Below the pieces are notes generated by a model. That model did no database searches and was not told the origin of the DNA. It worked only from the letters and a program-made list of their open reading frames with translations. The translations under genes and the position numbers were made by a program. Shown here in pieces: positions 1-8,224 of a DNA stretch of 41,221 nucleotides. Location: positions 1-41,221 of the IMG/VR virus record IMGVR_UViG_3300009085_000011; one strand, given 5' to 3'. The stretch's first letter is position 1. Each line of letters begins with the position of its first letter. This DNA comes from a virus.

Positions 1-115
1 AAGATGACATTGGCAACGAGCTTGTTACTTATGGAAACATAATGCACGTTGCAATTAAGCTTGCCTATTACTTCGGTGCGGGAACAATACTGATTATTGG
101 AATGGAGCACAATCC
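1..115. repeat. Terminal direct repeat (left copy), contig closure
   Basis: The first 115 bases are identical to positions 41107-41221. The repeat lies inside one reading frame that continues unbroken across the junction, so the likely explanation is a circular assembly with overlapping ends, not a packaged terminal repeat. The non-redundant length is 41106 bp. Confidence 0.95.
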
Positions 116-317
116 TGATGATGCAAGAAACCATTTTTGGGGCGTAGACGAAGGTATGCCATTTGGAGTGCCACTGGACGATTGGTTTGAAGGCTACATT
201 CAATTACGCAAAGGTCTTGCTAAGAAGGGAGTTCAAATTTTCAATATCAGTGCTGAAACTTATGTACCTGGGGATGTGCTACCTCAGGACAATTTTGAGA
301 AATGGAGAACACAATAA
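1..317 (+). CDS. DUF115-like protein, C-terminal part (continues from 40770-41106)
   Basis: This is the 3' part of a gene interrupted only by linearisation. The codon phase starts at position 3 and matches the frame of the gene that begins at 40770. Joined across the 115-bp overlap it encodes 217 residues. The C-terminal half shows a GNIMHVAIKLAYYFGA segment followed by a hydrophobic strand (ILIIGMEHN) and a short NHFWG motif. This layout resembles DUF115 (MptE-like, sialyltransferase-like fold) proteins, in which an aligned GN..A..LA..GA helix precedes the last beta strand. It ends in a TAATG overlap with the major tail protein gene. Its role in a tail operon is unknown; sugar or nucleotide-sugar transfer to a virion protein is a guess from the fold. 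Confidence 0.75.
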   Translation, partial: DDIGNELVTYGNIMHVAIKLAYYFGAGTILIIGMEHNPDDARNHFWGVDEGMPFGVPLDDWFEGYIQLRKGLAKKGVQIFNISAETYVPGDVLPQDNFEKWRTQ

Positions 318-805
318 TGGAAGCAAACAGATCATTGATTGCGCACTTCCTTGATACTACACCTGCAGCAACTGCAAGGCTTTTCAAAAGGCTTGGCGAT
401 GGCATCACCACAGCAACAATGAATTACAACCCCCAATCCGTCACAGAAGCGTACATCCATCAAGATGTGGCAGTTACTCGGGTGGATAGCTATCAGCCTT
501 CCTTTCCTGTTGAACAAACTGCCTTCCCTGGTGACCCGGTTTACGACTTCATTGATGAAATCCGCCAAGGAGGTCCGAGCATCGGCGGAAACGATCTTAC
601 CCAGCTTGTTGAAGTCAGGCTTTACGAGACAGCCGTTGGAACTGGAGAGTATCCAGCCACCCGTTGGAATGTTGCGATCCAAATTGATTCATTTGGTGGT
701 GATGGTGGCGCAAAAGGTAAGCTTAACTTCACGATCAACATCAAGGGCGATTCAACACAAGGCAAGTTTGCTGTTGCCACAGGTGTGTTTACAGTCATAC
801 CGTAA
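317..805 (+). CDS. Major tail tube protein (putative)
   Basis: A protein of 162 residues, the usual size for siphovirus tail-tube subunits. It sits immediately upstream of the two tail-assembly chaperones and the tape measure, the standard position for the tube gene. The sequence is beta-rich with Gly/Asp turns and no membrane segment. An in-frame ATG at 302 exists, but the ATG at 317 overlaps the preceding stop as TAATG and has a GGAG site about 9 nt upstream, so I use 317. A 12-bp hairpin directly follows the gene, as often seen after highly expressed virion genes. The assignment rests mainly on position, size and composition. Confidence 0.75.
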   Translation: MEANRSLIAHFLDTTPAATARLFKRLGDGITTATMNYNPQSVTEAYIHQDVAVTRVDSYQPSFPVEQTAFPGDPVYDFIDEIRQGGPSIGGNDLTQLVEVRLYETAVGTGEYPATRWNVAIQIDSFGGDGGAKGKLNFTINIKGDSTQGKFAVATGVFTVIP

Positions 806-820
806 AAACTACATAACAAG

Positions 821-854
821 AGATGGACGTTGGCAATTCAGTCAACGTCCATCT
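821..854 (+). terminator. Hairpin terminator or attenuator after the tail tube gene
   Basis: A perfect 12-bp inverted repeat (821-832 with 843-854) encloses a 10-nt loop and ends in TTT. With only a short T run it probably gives partial termination or protects the 3' end of the tail-tube mRNA. Confidence 0.7.
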
Positions 855-870
855 TTGAAAAGGAATAATC

Positions 871-1338
871 ATGGAAATAAATATTTCAACTGGACTTGTG
901 AGAATAGCTGTAAATGTTGACGGCAAAAATAACAAGTACATTGAATTCAACCCTAACGATGTTTTGTTCATTGAGAAGCTTCATAGATTTTACAAGATTG
1001 TTTTGGAGAGAGCTTCTGAGTGGCAAAGGATTTCACCATCAATAGAGGCAAGGATAAAGGAAATTGGCTTAGACGAAAACGGTATGCCAATTAGTATTGA
1101 GCCTGCCCTACAGCCTCTTTATGATATGAATACCTTTATGAAGAAACAAATTGATGAAGTGTTTGGTGAAGGCACTTCTCAAGATATTTTTGGCGATCTT
1201 GTGACAAGAGACCCATCAATATATGCGCAATTGATCCAGGGTATTCAAAATTACCTTCAACCTCTTCGGAAAGTTAAAGTTGAAAGGTATACAAATACAG
1301 CTACCAGAAAGCCACGTGCACGCAAGAAAAGTAAATGA
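871..1338 (+). CDS. Tail assembly chaperone (DUF6673-like)
   Basis: A protein of 155 residues with the opening pattern INISTGLVRI...IEFNPNDVLFIEKLHRFY, which I recognise as the DUF6673-type family found between tail-tube and Gp15 genes in phages of Gram-positive hosts. The middle is helical and the C-terminus is a basic Arg/Lys tail (residues about 140-155). The gene ends in an ATGA overlap with the next gene, so translation is probably coupled. In siphophages this pair chaperones the tape measure during tail assembly. I found no convincing slippery heptamer at the overlap, so coupling by re-initiation is more likely than frameshifting. Confidence 0.7.
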   Translation: MEINISTGLVRIAVNVDGKNNKYIEFNPNDVLFIEKLHRFYKIVLERASEWQRISPSIEARIKEIGLDENGMPISIEPALQPLYDMNTFMKKQIDEVFGEGTSQDIFGDLVTRDPSIYAQLIQGIQNYLQPLRKVKVERYTNTATRKPRARKKSK

Positions 1339-1949
1339 ACATTCTTACCGATGCATTGGTTGAAGAGCTTGTTATTGATGGGATTGCATATTCTATTGAT
1401 ACAGATTTTCGTAATTGCTTAAGAATTATGCTTGCGTTTGAAGACACTGAATTAACTGACGCAGAAAAGCAAATGATAATGCTTTACAATCTTTTCGGTG
1501 ATCAAATTCCTGACAATGTTGAAGCAGCTATCAAAGAGGCAATTACATTCCTTGATGGAAATCTTGTTGATTACCAGGCAGGCACAAAAGGGAAAGGTGT
1601 TAGACTTTTCAGCTGGAAAAAGGATGCAACCTTTATCTTTGCTGCCTTCAGACAAACTCATTCAATTGATCTTTCAGAAGCACAAATGCATTGGCATAAA
1701 TTCATGGCTCTCTTTATGGACTTGGGAAGTCAAACAACCTTTTGTCAATTGGTGTCATTCAGAGATCGGCTTGCTAGTGGTAAAGCTTCTTCAGACGAAA
1801 AGAGAGCAGCACAAGAACTTGGGGAGATCGTAGAAGTTCAATATATTGATACCAGAACTTTGGAAGAAAAAGAAACAATGGACAACTTCTATAAACTTTA
1901 TGAGGAAGGTTTAAGGGTGAGGGAAAATGGCAAATCAAATAAAAGTTGA
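1335..1949 (+). CDS. Tail assembly chaperone, Gp15 family
   Basis: A protein of 204 residues matching the phage Gp15 family layout: an N-terminal DGIAYSIDTDFRNCLRIM segment, an acidic helix (LTDAEKQMIM), DNVEAAIKEAITFLDGN, then KKDATFIFAAFRQTHSIDLSEAQMHWHKFMALF. The motif of an Asp before an aromatic/Ile-Ala-Ala-Phe followed by a His-Trp-x-Lys-Phe helix is characteristic. The start overlaps the upstream stop (ATGA), and the C-terminus overlaps the next gene by 23 nt. Such proteins occupy the second chaperone position before the tape measure and are thought to keep it soluble. Confidence 0.8.
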   Translation: MNILTDALVEELVIDGIAYSIDTDFRNCLRIMLAFEDTELTDAEKQMIMLYNLFGDQIPDNVEAAIKEAITFLDGNLVDYQAGTKGKGVRLFSWKKDATFIFAAFRQTHSIDLSEAQMHWHKFMALFMDLGSQTTFCQLVSFRDRLASGKASSDEKRAAQELGEIVEVQYIDTRTLEEKETMDNFYKLYEEGLRVRENGKSNKS

Positions 1950-2124
1950 CGATGATGTAATGAATCAACTCTTGCGAGAGCCTGGTGTGGCTGAAAATGT
2001 TGCCGAGATGACACCTGCAACACTAGCAACCTTCAAAAGACTTCTTGTTAAGGAAGGCATTTATCAACGTTATTATCTTGAAAAGATGAGTGACAAAGTT
2101 AAAGAGATCTGGAGGAAGGAATGA
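1927..2124 (+). CDS. Small tail-operon protein of unknown function
   Basis: A predicted all-helical protein of 65 residues (MANQIKVDDDVMNQLL...) wedged between the Gp15-family chaperone and the tape measure. It overlaps both genes (23 nt upstream, 4 nt downstream) and has a GAGGG ribosome site inside the upstream gene. Charged helices and no cysteines suggest a minor assembly factor. No family is recognised. Confidence 0.7.
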   Translation: MANQIKVDDDVMNQLLREPGVAENVAEMTPATLATFKRLLVKEGIYQRYYLEKMSDKVKEIWRKE

Positions 2125-4379
2125 CAGCATCTGTTGATGGAACAATTCGTATTGATACAAAAATAGATCAAAAAGGATTTGATGTAGGCACAAGGCATTT
2201 AACTTCAAATCTTAAGGGTTTGGGCTCTAGGGTTTCATCTACTGTTACTGGATTGGCAAAACTTAAGTTAACTTTGATAGGTCTTGCTGCTGCATTCGGT
2301 CTTTTCTTAGGACTGCAAGCATTTGTTCAGTTTCTGGGATCATCTGTAAGTGAAGCATCAAAATTATCAAGTGCATTGATAGGTCTTGAGTCTATTGTTA
2401 ATGGAACGGGCAATAGCCTTGTGAGGGCAAATAAATTCCTAGATGATTACACCAAAGACGGTCTTGTGCCTGCTACAAATGCAATAACAGCGTACAAGAA
2501 TTTGTTAATGCGTGGATATGACACATCCCAGATCGAAACAACAATGCTTGCGTTGAAAAATAGCTCAGCCTTTGGTAGGCAATCCCATCTTACAATGGGT
2601 GAAGCTATTCAATCTGCAACTGAAGGTCTCAAAAATGAAAACTCCATTCTTGTTGACAATGCAGGTGTAACCAAAAACGTATCTATGATGTGGAAGGATT
2701 ATGCAGAAGAGCTTGGAATTGGGGTTGGAAGTTTAACAAAGGCTCAAAAGATACAAGCCGAAGTAAATGGCATTATGAATGAAACTCGCTTTCAAATGGG
2801 TGATGCAGCGAAACTTTCAAAAACATATTCTGGACAAATCTCTGCCCTTGGGGTTGCAATGTTAAATCTCAAGGTATCCATTGGCAAAGCTATTATTCCT
2901 GTTATCACCGCTATCCTTCCTTATATACGAGCAGCGGTGGAGGCTTTAACTGTTTTCTTCAATCGTGTTGCTTTGATTGTTTCGATATTATTTGGTGTTG
3001 ATATATCACAGGGAATAGGTCAAACAAATGCAGCAATGGATGATTCTGCTGTTGCCGCAACCGATGCAAGTAAGGCTCAGGATAAGTTAGCAGGAAGTAC
3101 TAAAAAGGCTGGAAAAGAAGCAAAAGGTGCATTGGCTTCCTTTGATAAATTGAATGTACTCCAACAAAGTATGGGCGATGAAGATGGCGCAGGCGGAGCA
3201 GGCGCAGGCGATCTTGGCGATCTTGCTGGAATTGGTGGCGGTGCAGCAATTGAAATGCCCGGGCTTGACACAACAGAGATGGATGCAAGCCTTGAAGAAT
3301 TAAGGGCAAAAGTTGAGACGGCAAAAGCAAGGTTTATTGAATTCTTTACCCCAGCAATTGAGGGCTTCAATCGTTTCAAAGAAGCCCTTGCACCGTTAGG
3401 GCAGACGATCTGGAGTGGATTGCAGTGGGCTTGGGAAAATATCTTAAAGCCTTTAGGAGAATGGGCTGTGCAATCCGCCACACCTGCTGTGTTTGATCTT
3501 CTTGCAGCCGGTGCAACAATTTTGAATGATGTGTTAACTGGATTGAAGCCTCTTGGGGAATGGTTATGGGAAAACTTCCTTAAACCGTTAGGAGAGTGGG
3601 CTGCCGATAACCTTATTGCTGCAATTCAACAAGTCACAGAATGGCTAGAAAAGCTCCATGTCTGGATTAGCAATAATGAACAAACATGGCAGTCTTTGCT
3701 TTGGATACTTGCTATTGTTGCTGGGGTAATGCTTTTAGTTCTTGCTCCTATTTCTGCAACAACTATTGCAATCGGTGCATTGATTGTTGCGATTATTTGG
3801 TTGATTGCAAACTGGAAACAGATTGCCCCAGCTTTTGCGAATACATGGAAGTTGATAACAGATAACTGGGGAAAGGCTGGGGATTGGTTCAAAAATATTG
3901 CCGATCAAATAAAGACGAATTTCAATACATCATTGGATTTTGTTCGCAATGCATTTTCAAATGCGTTTTCTGGCATTGTCAGCATTGTTCGCAATTCGAT
4001 CAATAAAGTTATTGAGTTCATCAATGGCATGTTGAGCCGTATCTCATCTGGTTTTGGTGCTTTGTCAACAATCGGTGGAGCGTTTGGAATTAAAATTCCA
4101 ACATTTGCTGTGCCTCAAATACCCTATCTTGCGACTGGCGCAGTTATTCCACCTAATAGTCAATTTGTTGCAATGCTTGGTGATCAGCGATCTGGCAAAA
4201 ATATTGAAGCTCCAGAAAATCTTATACGTCAGATCGTCCGTGAAGAAGCAGGAAATATGCAAACTTCTGTCAATATAAAATTTGAAGGTACTATAGGTGA
4301 GCTTGTTCGGATATTGAAGCCTCAGATTGAGAAGGAAACAAAGCGCAATGGCACAAGTCTTGCGCAAGGAGCATTCTAA
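2121..4379 (+). CDS. Tail tape measure protein
   Basis: The longest gene of the tail module, 752 residues. The N-terminus (IDTKIDQKGFDVGTRHL) is the usual tape-measure opening, followed by a hydrophobic segment near residues 45-70 and a glycine-rich stretch near 350-375. A repeated WEN..LKPLGEW element occurs around residues 435-495. Long hydrophobic helices near 525-565 could insert into the host membrane at injection. The C-terminal 90 residues are polar. Tape measures set tail length, and this size fits a siphovirus with a fairly short-to-medium tail. ATGA coupling joins it to the preceding gene and a TAATG overlap joins it to the next. Confidence 0.9.
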   Translation: MTASVDGTIRIDTKIDQKGFDVGTRHLTSNLKGLGSRVSSTVTGLAKLKLTLIGLAAAFGLFLGLQAFVQFLGSSVSEASKLSSALIGLESIVNGTGNSLVRANKFLDDYTKDGLVPATNAITAYKNLLMRGYDTSQIETTMLALKNSSAFGRQSHLTMGEAIQSATEGLKNENSILVDNAGVTKNVSMMWKDYAEELGIGVGSLTKAQKIQAEVNGIMNETRFQMGDAAKLSKTYSGQISALGVAMLNLKVSIGKAIIPVITAILPYIRAAVEALTVFFNRVALIVSILFGVDISQGIGQTNAAMDDSAVAATDASKAQDKLAGSTKKAGKEAKGALASFDKLNVLQQSMGDEDGAGGAGAGDLGDLAGIGGGAAIEMPGLDTTEMDASLEELRAKVETAKARFIEFFTPAIEGFNRFKEALAPLGQTIWSGLQWAWENILKPLGEWAVQSATPAVFDLLAAGATILNDVLTGLKPLGEWLWENFLKPLGEWAADNLIAAIQQVTEWLEKLHVWISNNEQTWQSLLWILAIVAGVMLLVLAPISATTIAIGALIVAIIWLIANWKQIAPAFANTWKLITDNWGKAGDWFKNIADQIKTNFNTSLDFVRNAFSNAFSGIVSIVRNSINKVIEFINGMLSRISSGFGALSTIGGAFGIKIPTFAVPQIPYLATGAVIPPNSQFVAMLGDQRSGKNIEAPENLIRQIVREEAGNMQTSVNIKFEGTIGELVRILKPQIEKETKRNGTSLAQGAF

Positions 4380-4762
4380 TGCCTATCACAATAGACACAG
4401 TTACATTTGATGTAAACATTACAATTGTTAATCGTGAGGCTATTTCTCTTGATAAATTCGCAGGGCGCACAGAGGATGGAGTGCTGCAACGTGAATTGAT
4501 CGGATGGTACTACAATTACAGATTGCAATGTGGAATGTCAGCGCACAATTCAACTGATTATGCAAATCTTTTCTTGAAGCTTACAGAGCCTGTTGAGTTT
4601 CATACAATTGTTATGCCAGGTGCCCCAGAAGGATACGAAGCTTTTGAATGTTATTTTGCTGAAGTTAAAGACGAATTGTATAGACATAATAAGGGTGGCG
4701 TTGATTATTTCCGTAGTTTATCTTTTTCAGTTATTACCAGAAACCCATCAAGGATACCATAA
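4379..4762 (+). CDS. Distal tail-type protein (DUF6711-like)
   Basis: A protein of 127 residues directly after the tape measure, the slot for distal-tail or baseplate adaptor proteins. The beta-rich N-terminus contains the DLARG-like pattern ISLDKFAGRTEDGVLQRE, in which an Arg-Thr-x-x-Gly turn leads into a strand, then a YNYRLQCG strand and a Tyr-Ala-x-Leu helix. This resembles DUF6711 proteins of phages of Gram-positive bacteria. TAATG overlaps at both ends show tight coupling to the tape measure and hub genes. Confidence 0.65.
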   Translation: MPITIDTVTFDVNITIVNREAISLDKFAGRTEDGVLQRELIGWYYNYRLQCGMSAHNSTDYANLFLKLTEPVEFHTIVMPGAPEGYEAFECYFAEVKDELYRHNKGGVDYFRSLSFSVITRNPSRIP

Positions 4763-6492
4763 TGACAACAAACGTTGTAATACTTATGGGCAGAAATGCT
4801 CTGAATATGAGAGGCGATTGCACAGTTCAAGTAACCGATGGCGGTGAGCAACCGTTTGCAAAAGCAACAAGCCTTTTACATGAAAATCCAATTGAATTGA
4901 TTGCGACATTCGAGCCCGATTGTTGGTTGTTAGACGGCAATTATAGATTTGCCGATTTGGCTATGAATAATGGATACATGAGTTCAAACTTATCAAATGG
5001 TTCTGGCGTATTTTTCCCTGTTGCGCCACCAAGTCTTTTGTTTACATTTGGAAAAGATTATTCAACAAACAACATAAAGATCGTCTGCCCTCCAGAAGAT
5101 TGGGCAAAGTCAATTTCAATCTCTTACATTCGAGCAAATGATACTATTATAAGAACTGACACATATACATTGACAACAAATATTCTCGAGACGAATATGA
5201 TTGTCCAGAATTTTAGAAAAGTTTCAATAGTAATAAATGAAACCAATAAGCCTTTCCGCATGGGCAGGATTACATCAATTGATTTTGATCAAACCATACG
5301 ATGGAATTCAACCAATATCAAAAACGCAAAGTTGATTGAACAAATTGACCCTGTTTCATTAGTAATGCCTTCAAACGAATTGGTGTTTACGATCTTCTCT
5401 GATGAGGCTGGATTTTCAGCAACCAATCCGTCTCCTCAATATGCTTCTCTTCAACAAGAAGAGCCCATTGAGGTCTATGAACAAATCAGTAATTCAAGCA
5501 TCTTTATGGGAAGATTTTATCTATCTGATTGGGAAAGTCTTAATGATAAAGAGGCAAAATTTACAGCTGTTGATGCAATAACTCTTCTTGAGATGACACC
5601 TTTTTATTGCACAGCAAACGGCATATCTCAGCCGTACGGTATTTATTATGTAGATGAATTGATCTTAAAACTTATGCAGGCTGCTGGATTTGAATACACT
5701 ATTGATAGCTCTTTAATTGACATTCCATTGTGGAACGTTTATTCTGGAATGATGAAAACAATGAATTGTAGAAAAGCCTTGCAACAAGCTTGCATTGTTC
5801 TTGGAGCTTATGCAACTTGTTCACGATCCAGGAAGATAAATATTGTTCCATTCAGATTAGGCTCAAGCCTTATGGAATATGATCACACAATCATGTCTGG
5901 GGAAAAGGGTATTAAATCTTCTGTCATGCTTCGCAGGGCAGTCACTTCTGTTGAAGTAATTGCTCATGAATGGGCAAGAATTTATTATGATCAAGCCAAA
6001 GAGGTATATGATCAAACTTTGCAACCAGGAAACTATGTTTTAACTTTTGATATACCTTCATTTTATGCTTTGAATAACAGCACGGCAGTCTATACAAGAA
6101 ATGATTATGGAAGATATTGGGTTGATATTACTGTAACCGTCACTGGAACTATTGTTGTTGAAGATACATATTACTTCAAAGCGATGAATGAGAAGAGAGT
6201 GCTTGTAAATACGGGATTACCTGCAGGCACTTTGACAAACATTATAAGACTTGAGGATGCCGAGCTTGTTACGACTGTTTTTGTCAACGAAGTCCTGCAA
6301 AGACTTTATGCATATTTCATTCAACGTCATGTTCAAAAGACAAGGTTGTTTGGAAAAGACATAAAGGTTGGGCAATCAGTATTGATTGAAACGCAATCCA
6401 ATAAGCACATAAAAGGCATTGTTGAAAGAGCCGAATTTGATCTAACTGGTGGATTTGTTTCTGATGTGGAGATCGTAGGAGTTGTAGTGTGA
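4762..6492 (+). CDS. Tail hub / tail-associated protein
   Basis: A protein of 576 residues, beta-rich, with no coiled coil or membrane segment. The central part has the pattern LIEQIDPVSLVMPSNELVF followed by a Phe-Asp-like turn, EPIEVYEQI and FYLSDWESL..KEAKFTAVDAITLLE, which is typical of the first domain of baseplate hub (gp27-like or phage minor tail) proteins in Gram-positive siphophages. The downstream KALQQACIVLGAYATCSRSRKINI is the usual hub helix-strand unit. I see no peptidase motif, so it is probably structural. It overlaps the next gene by 4 nt (GTGA). Confidence 0.75.
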   Translation: MTTNVVILMGRNALNMRGDCTVQVTDGGEQPFAKATSLLHENPIELIATFEPDCWLLDGNYRFADLAMNNGYMSSNLSNGSGVFFPVAPPSLLFTFGKDYSTNNIKIVCPPEDWAKSISISYIRANDTIIRTDTYTLTTNILETNMIVQNFRKVSIVINETNKPFRMGRITSIDFDQTIRWNSTNIKNAKLIEQIDPVSLVMPSNELVFTIFSDEAGFSATNPSPQYASLQQEEPIEVYEQISNSSIFMGRFYLSDWESLNDKEAKFTAVDAITLLEMTPFYCTANGISQPYGIYYVDELILKLMQAAGFEYTIDSSLIDIPLWNVYSGMMKTMNCRKALQQACIVLGAYATCSRSRKINIVPFRLGSSLMEYDHTIMSGEKGIKSSVMLRRAVTSVEVIAHEWARIYYDQAKEVYDQTLQPGNYVLTFDIPSFYALNNSTAVYTRNDYGRYWVDITVTVTGTIVVEDTYYFKAMNEKRVLVNTGLPAGTLTNIIRLEDAELVTTVFVNEVLQRLYAYFIQRHVQKTRLFGKDIKVGQSVLIETQSNKHIKGIVERAEFDLTGGFVSDVEIVGVVV

Positions 6493-6890
6493 TTTACCTT
6501 TTATTGATTTGGCTGCTGCTTCCTATTCCGATTGGAAATCAAGTTGCTGCTTACAACACATTATCGCAGACGTTTTTCTGTGTTGATCAATATTATTGTT
6601 GGCATGAAGAAGCTCATTACATTGACTTTCAAAATGGGATGATAAGTCATAGTAAGGAGTACAAAGAAGTTATAATAATATATGTTTTTACTAACAATAA
6701 CGATCTTTCAAGACAGATTGTTGGAATGTTAGGAAATCCAATAGAAGAGATTTATGCCGAGATTTACGCAAGAACAAACGGAAGTCCACCAGAGATTATG
6801 AAGCCCTTTTATCCAGATTATCAGTTAGCTTATCTGTCAGTTTTTGGAGGAAAATTTTATTATGGGATACACAACACCAATAAAAGATAG
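6489..6890 (+). CDS. Small exported HExxH (zinc metallopeptidase-like) protein
   Basis: A protein of 133 residues starting at GTG in a GTGA overlap with the hub gene. Residues 1-20 form a hydrophobic, signal-peptide-like segment. H39-E40-E41-A42-H43 is a clean HExxH zinc motif followed by YID, and residues 85-93 (IEEIYAEIY) look like the downstream Glu-bearing helix that provides the third zinc ligand in gluzincin peptidases (E87 or E91). Spacing and helix composition are as in HExxHxxD...EExxAExxA families. Its place in the tail-tip region suggests action outside or at the cell envelope, but the substrate is unknown. The activity is inferred from motifs only. Confidence 0.65.
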   Translation: MIYLLLIWLLLPIPIGNQVAAYNTLSQTFFCVDQYYCWHEEAHYIDFQNGMISHSKEYKEVIIIYVFTNNNDLSRQIVGMLGNPIEEIYAEIYARTNGSPPEIMKPFYPDYQLAYLSVFGGKFYYGIHNTNKR

Positions 6891-7380
6891 GACAATTCAG
6901 GACGTTATAAATAGAGCATCAAAAGCTCATTTTAATATTTCTGATTGGACAAGAATACTTAACAATGCAAAACTTGTTAACGGTTTGATTGAGGCATTAA
7001 CAAATACCTCAGTGGACTTCTTCATGATCTTCTACAATCCCACAACAAGAACAATTGCAGACTTCCTTCAATTCAATGGCTTGTTCAGAAACATAGAAGA
7101 GATTAGGCAAATTGCTAATATAGAAAATGTAGCTGGAGTAAAGACGCCAGTTAAATATGATTACATCGGTGGAAATTTTACATTCAATTATGTAATTGCT
7201 AACTATATCGAATTTTTGCTTGACGCAATTTGGCTTCATTACAATGGAAGCAGCTTTACGGTATTTCCAGTGCTTTCAGCAAATTTGACAATCTCTTCTC
7301 TTTCAATATATGTTGATGGTATTGACGCTGCCAATTTCAATATTGAAATCCAAGGCAATTCAAAATTGTATATCATATAA
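6862..7380 (+). CDS. Putative tail-tip structural protein, unknown family
   Basis: A protein of 172 residues. An in-frame TTG lies further upstream, but the ATG at 6862 has a GGAGG site at 6846-6850 and is the better start. The N-terminal half is helical (DVINRASKAHFNISDWTRIL), the middle is aromatic and hydrophobic, and the C-terminal third is beta-rich. It overlaps the metallopeptidase-like gene by 29 nt and precedes the fibre gene, so it is probably a baseplate or fibre-linking component. No family is recognised. Confidence 0.65.
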   Translation: MGYTTPIKDRTIQDVINRASKAHFNISDWTRILNNAKLVNGLIEALTNTSVDFFMIFYNPTTRTIADFLQFNGLFRNIEEIRQIANIENVAGVKTPVKYDYIGGNFTFNYVIANYIEFLLDAIWLHYNGSSFTVFPVLSANLTISSLSIYVDGIDAANFNIEIQGNSKLYII

Positions 7381-7390
7381 GGAGAATGTT

Positions 7391-8197
7391 ATGGGACAAT
7401 TAATCGTATCAGAAGAGGCTTCAACCCCCACTGCCCCAGGCGCAGGGAAATGGAAGTTGTACCCCAAGAATGGTGGATGGTTTGTTCAAGGAAGCTCAGG
7501 ATTAGAAGTGCCTGTGCTTCTGTTGCAAACTTCGATTGAAGGATTGAAGCTTGTATGGAATAGTCTCACAAGCATCAGTGTTGGTACAGGAAGGTGTCTA
7601 ACTCAGGGCGGAGATTTCATTGATGTTACAAGTACATTAACCGCATCTGGATTGAGCCTTACGGCAAATACTTGGTATCACGTCTATCTGTATTTGAATT
7701 CGGGCTCTCCAGCTATGGAGGTTGTAACCACTGCCCCGGCTCTTTGGAAGAATAGTGCTTACAGTAAGTCAGGAGTTGTCACCCGAAGATACGTTGGCAG
7801 TATTATGACAAATGCTACGGGTGGTATCTTTCAATTCCTTCATGAAAATAATGCAGGCATTATGCGTTATGTTGGATTGCAAATTGACAGTGTAATGCGT
7901 GTTTTGAATGATGGAAAAGCCACAGTATCAACTTCGGTAAGCTTGGCAGCCAAAGTGCCTGTCACTACCACGAGTGCGATCTTAAGAATAGGAAATAATG
8001 AAGCAACACAAGTCTTATATATGGATAGGGCAGCCGTCTCTACTACTTCTTATTACTTTTTTTTGAGTGCAAACTTCAAAGGTTTTATGGCAGAATTTCC
8101 TTTGAGTTCATCTCAAACTTTATTTTACGTTTATACAGGCACACCAGTAGCAACAGGATTGTATTTGGATGTGCTTGGGTATCGTTTTGATAGATAA
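7391..8197 (+). CDS. Tail fibre / receptor-binding protein candidate
   Basis: A protein of 268 residues starting at ATG 7391 behind GGAG at 7381-7384. The N-terminus contains TPTAPGAGKWKLYPKNGG, matching the common tail-fibre leader in which (T/S)P.AP..G...LY.K..G precedes the shaft. The rest is Ser/Thr/Gly-rich, beta-structured and without cysteines, as expected of a trimeric fibre or lectin-like head. It is located between tail-tip genes and the lysozyme. The receptor cannot be predicted. Confidence 0.7.
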   Translation: MGQLIVSEEASTPTAPGAGKWKLYPKNGGWFVQGSSGLEVPVLLLQTSIEGLKLVWNSLTSISVGTGRCLTQGGDFIDVTSTLTASGLSLTANTWYHVYLYLNSGSPAMEVVTTAPALWKNSAYSKSGVVTRRYVGSIMTNATGGIFQFLHENNAGIMRYVGLQIDSVMRVLNDGKATVSTSVSLAAKVPVTTTSAILRIGNNEATQVLYMDRAAVSTTSYYFFLSANFKGFMAEFPLSSSQTLFYVYTGTPVATGLYLDVLGYRFDR

Positions 8198-8224
8198 CAA
8201 AAATAAGGACAAGGAGAATTGACA

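Noticed and set aside
1320-1340. Programmed frameshift between the two tail chaperones
   Set aside because: There is no slippery heptamer at the overlap. The ATGA arrangement and a full-length second gene with its own family match favour coupled re-initiation.
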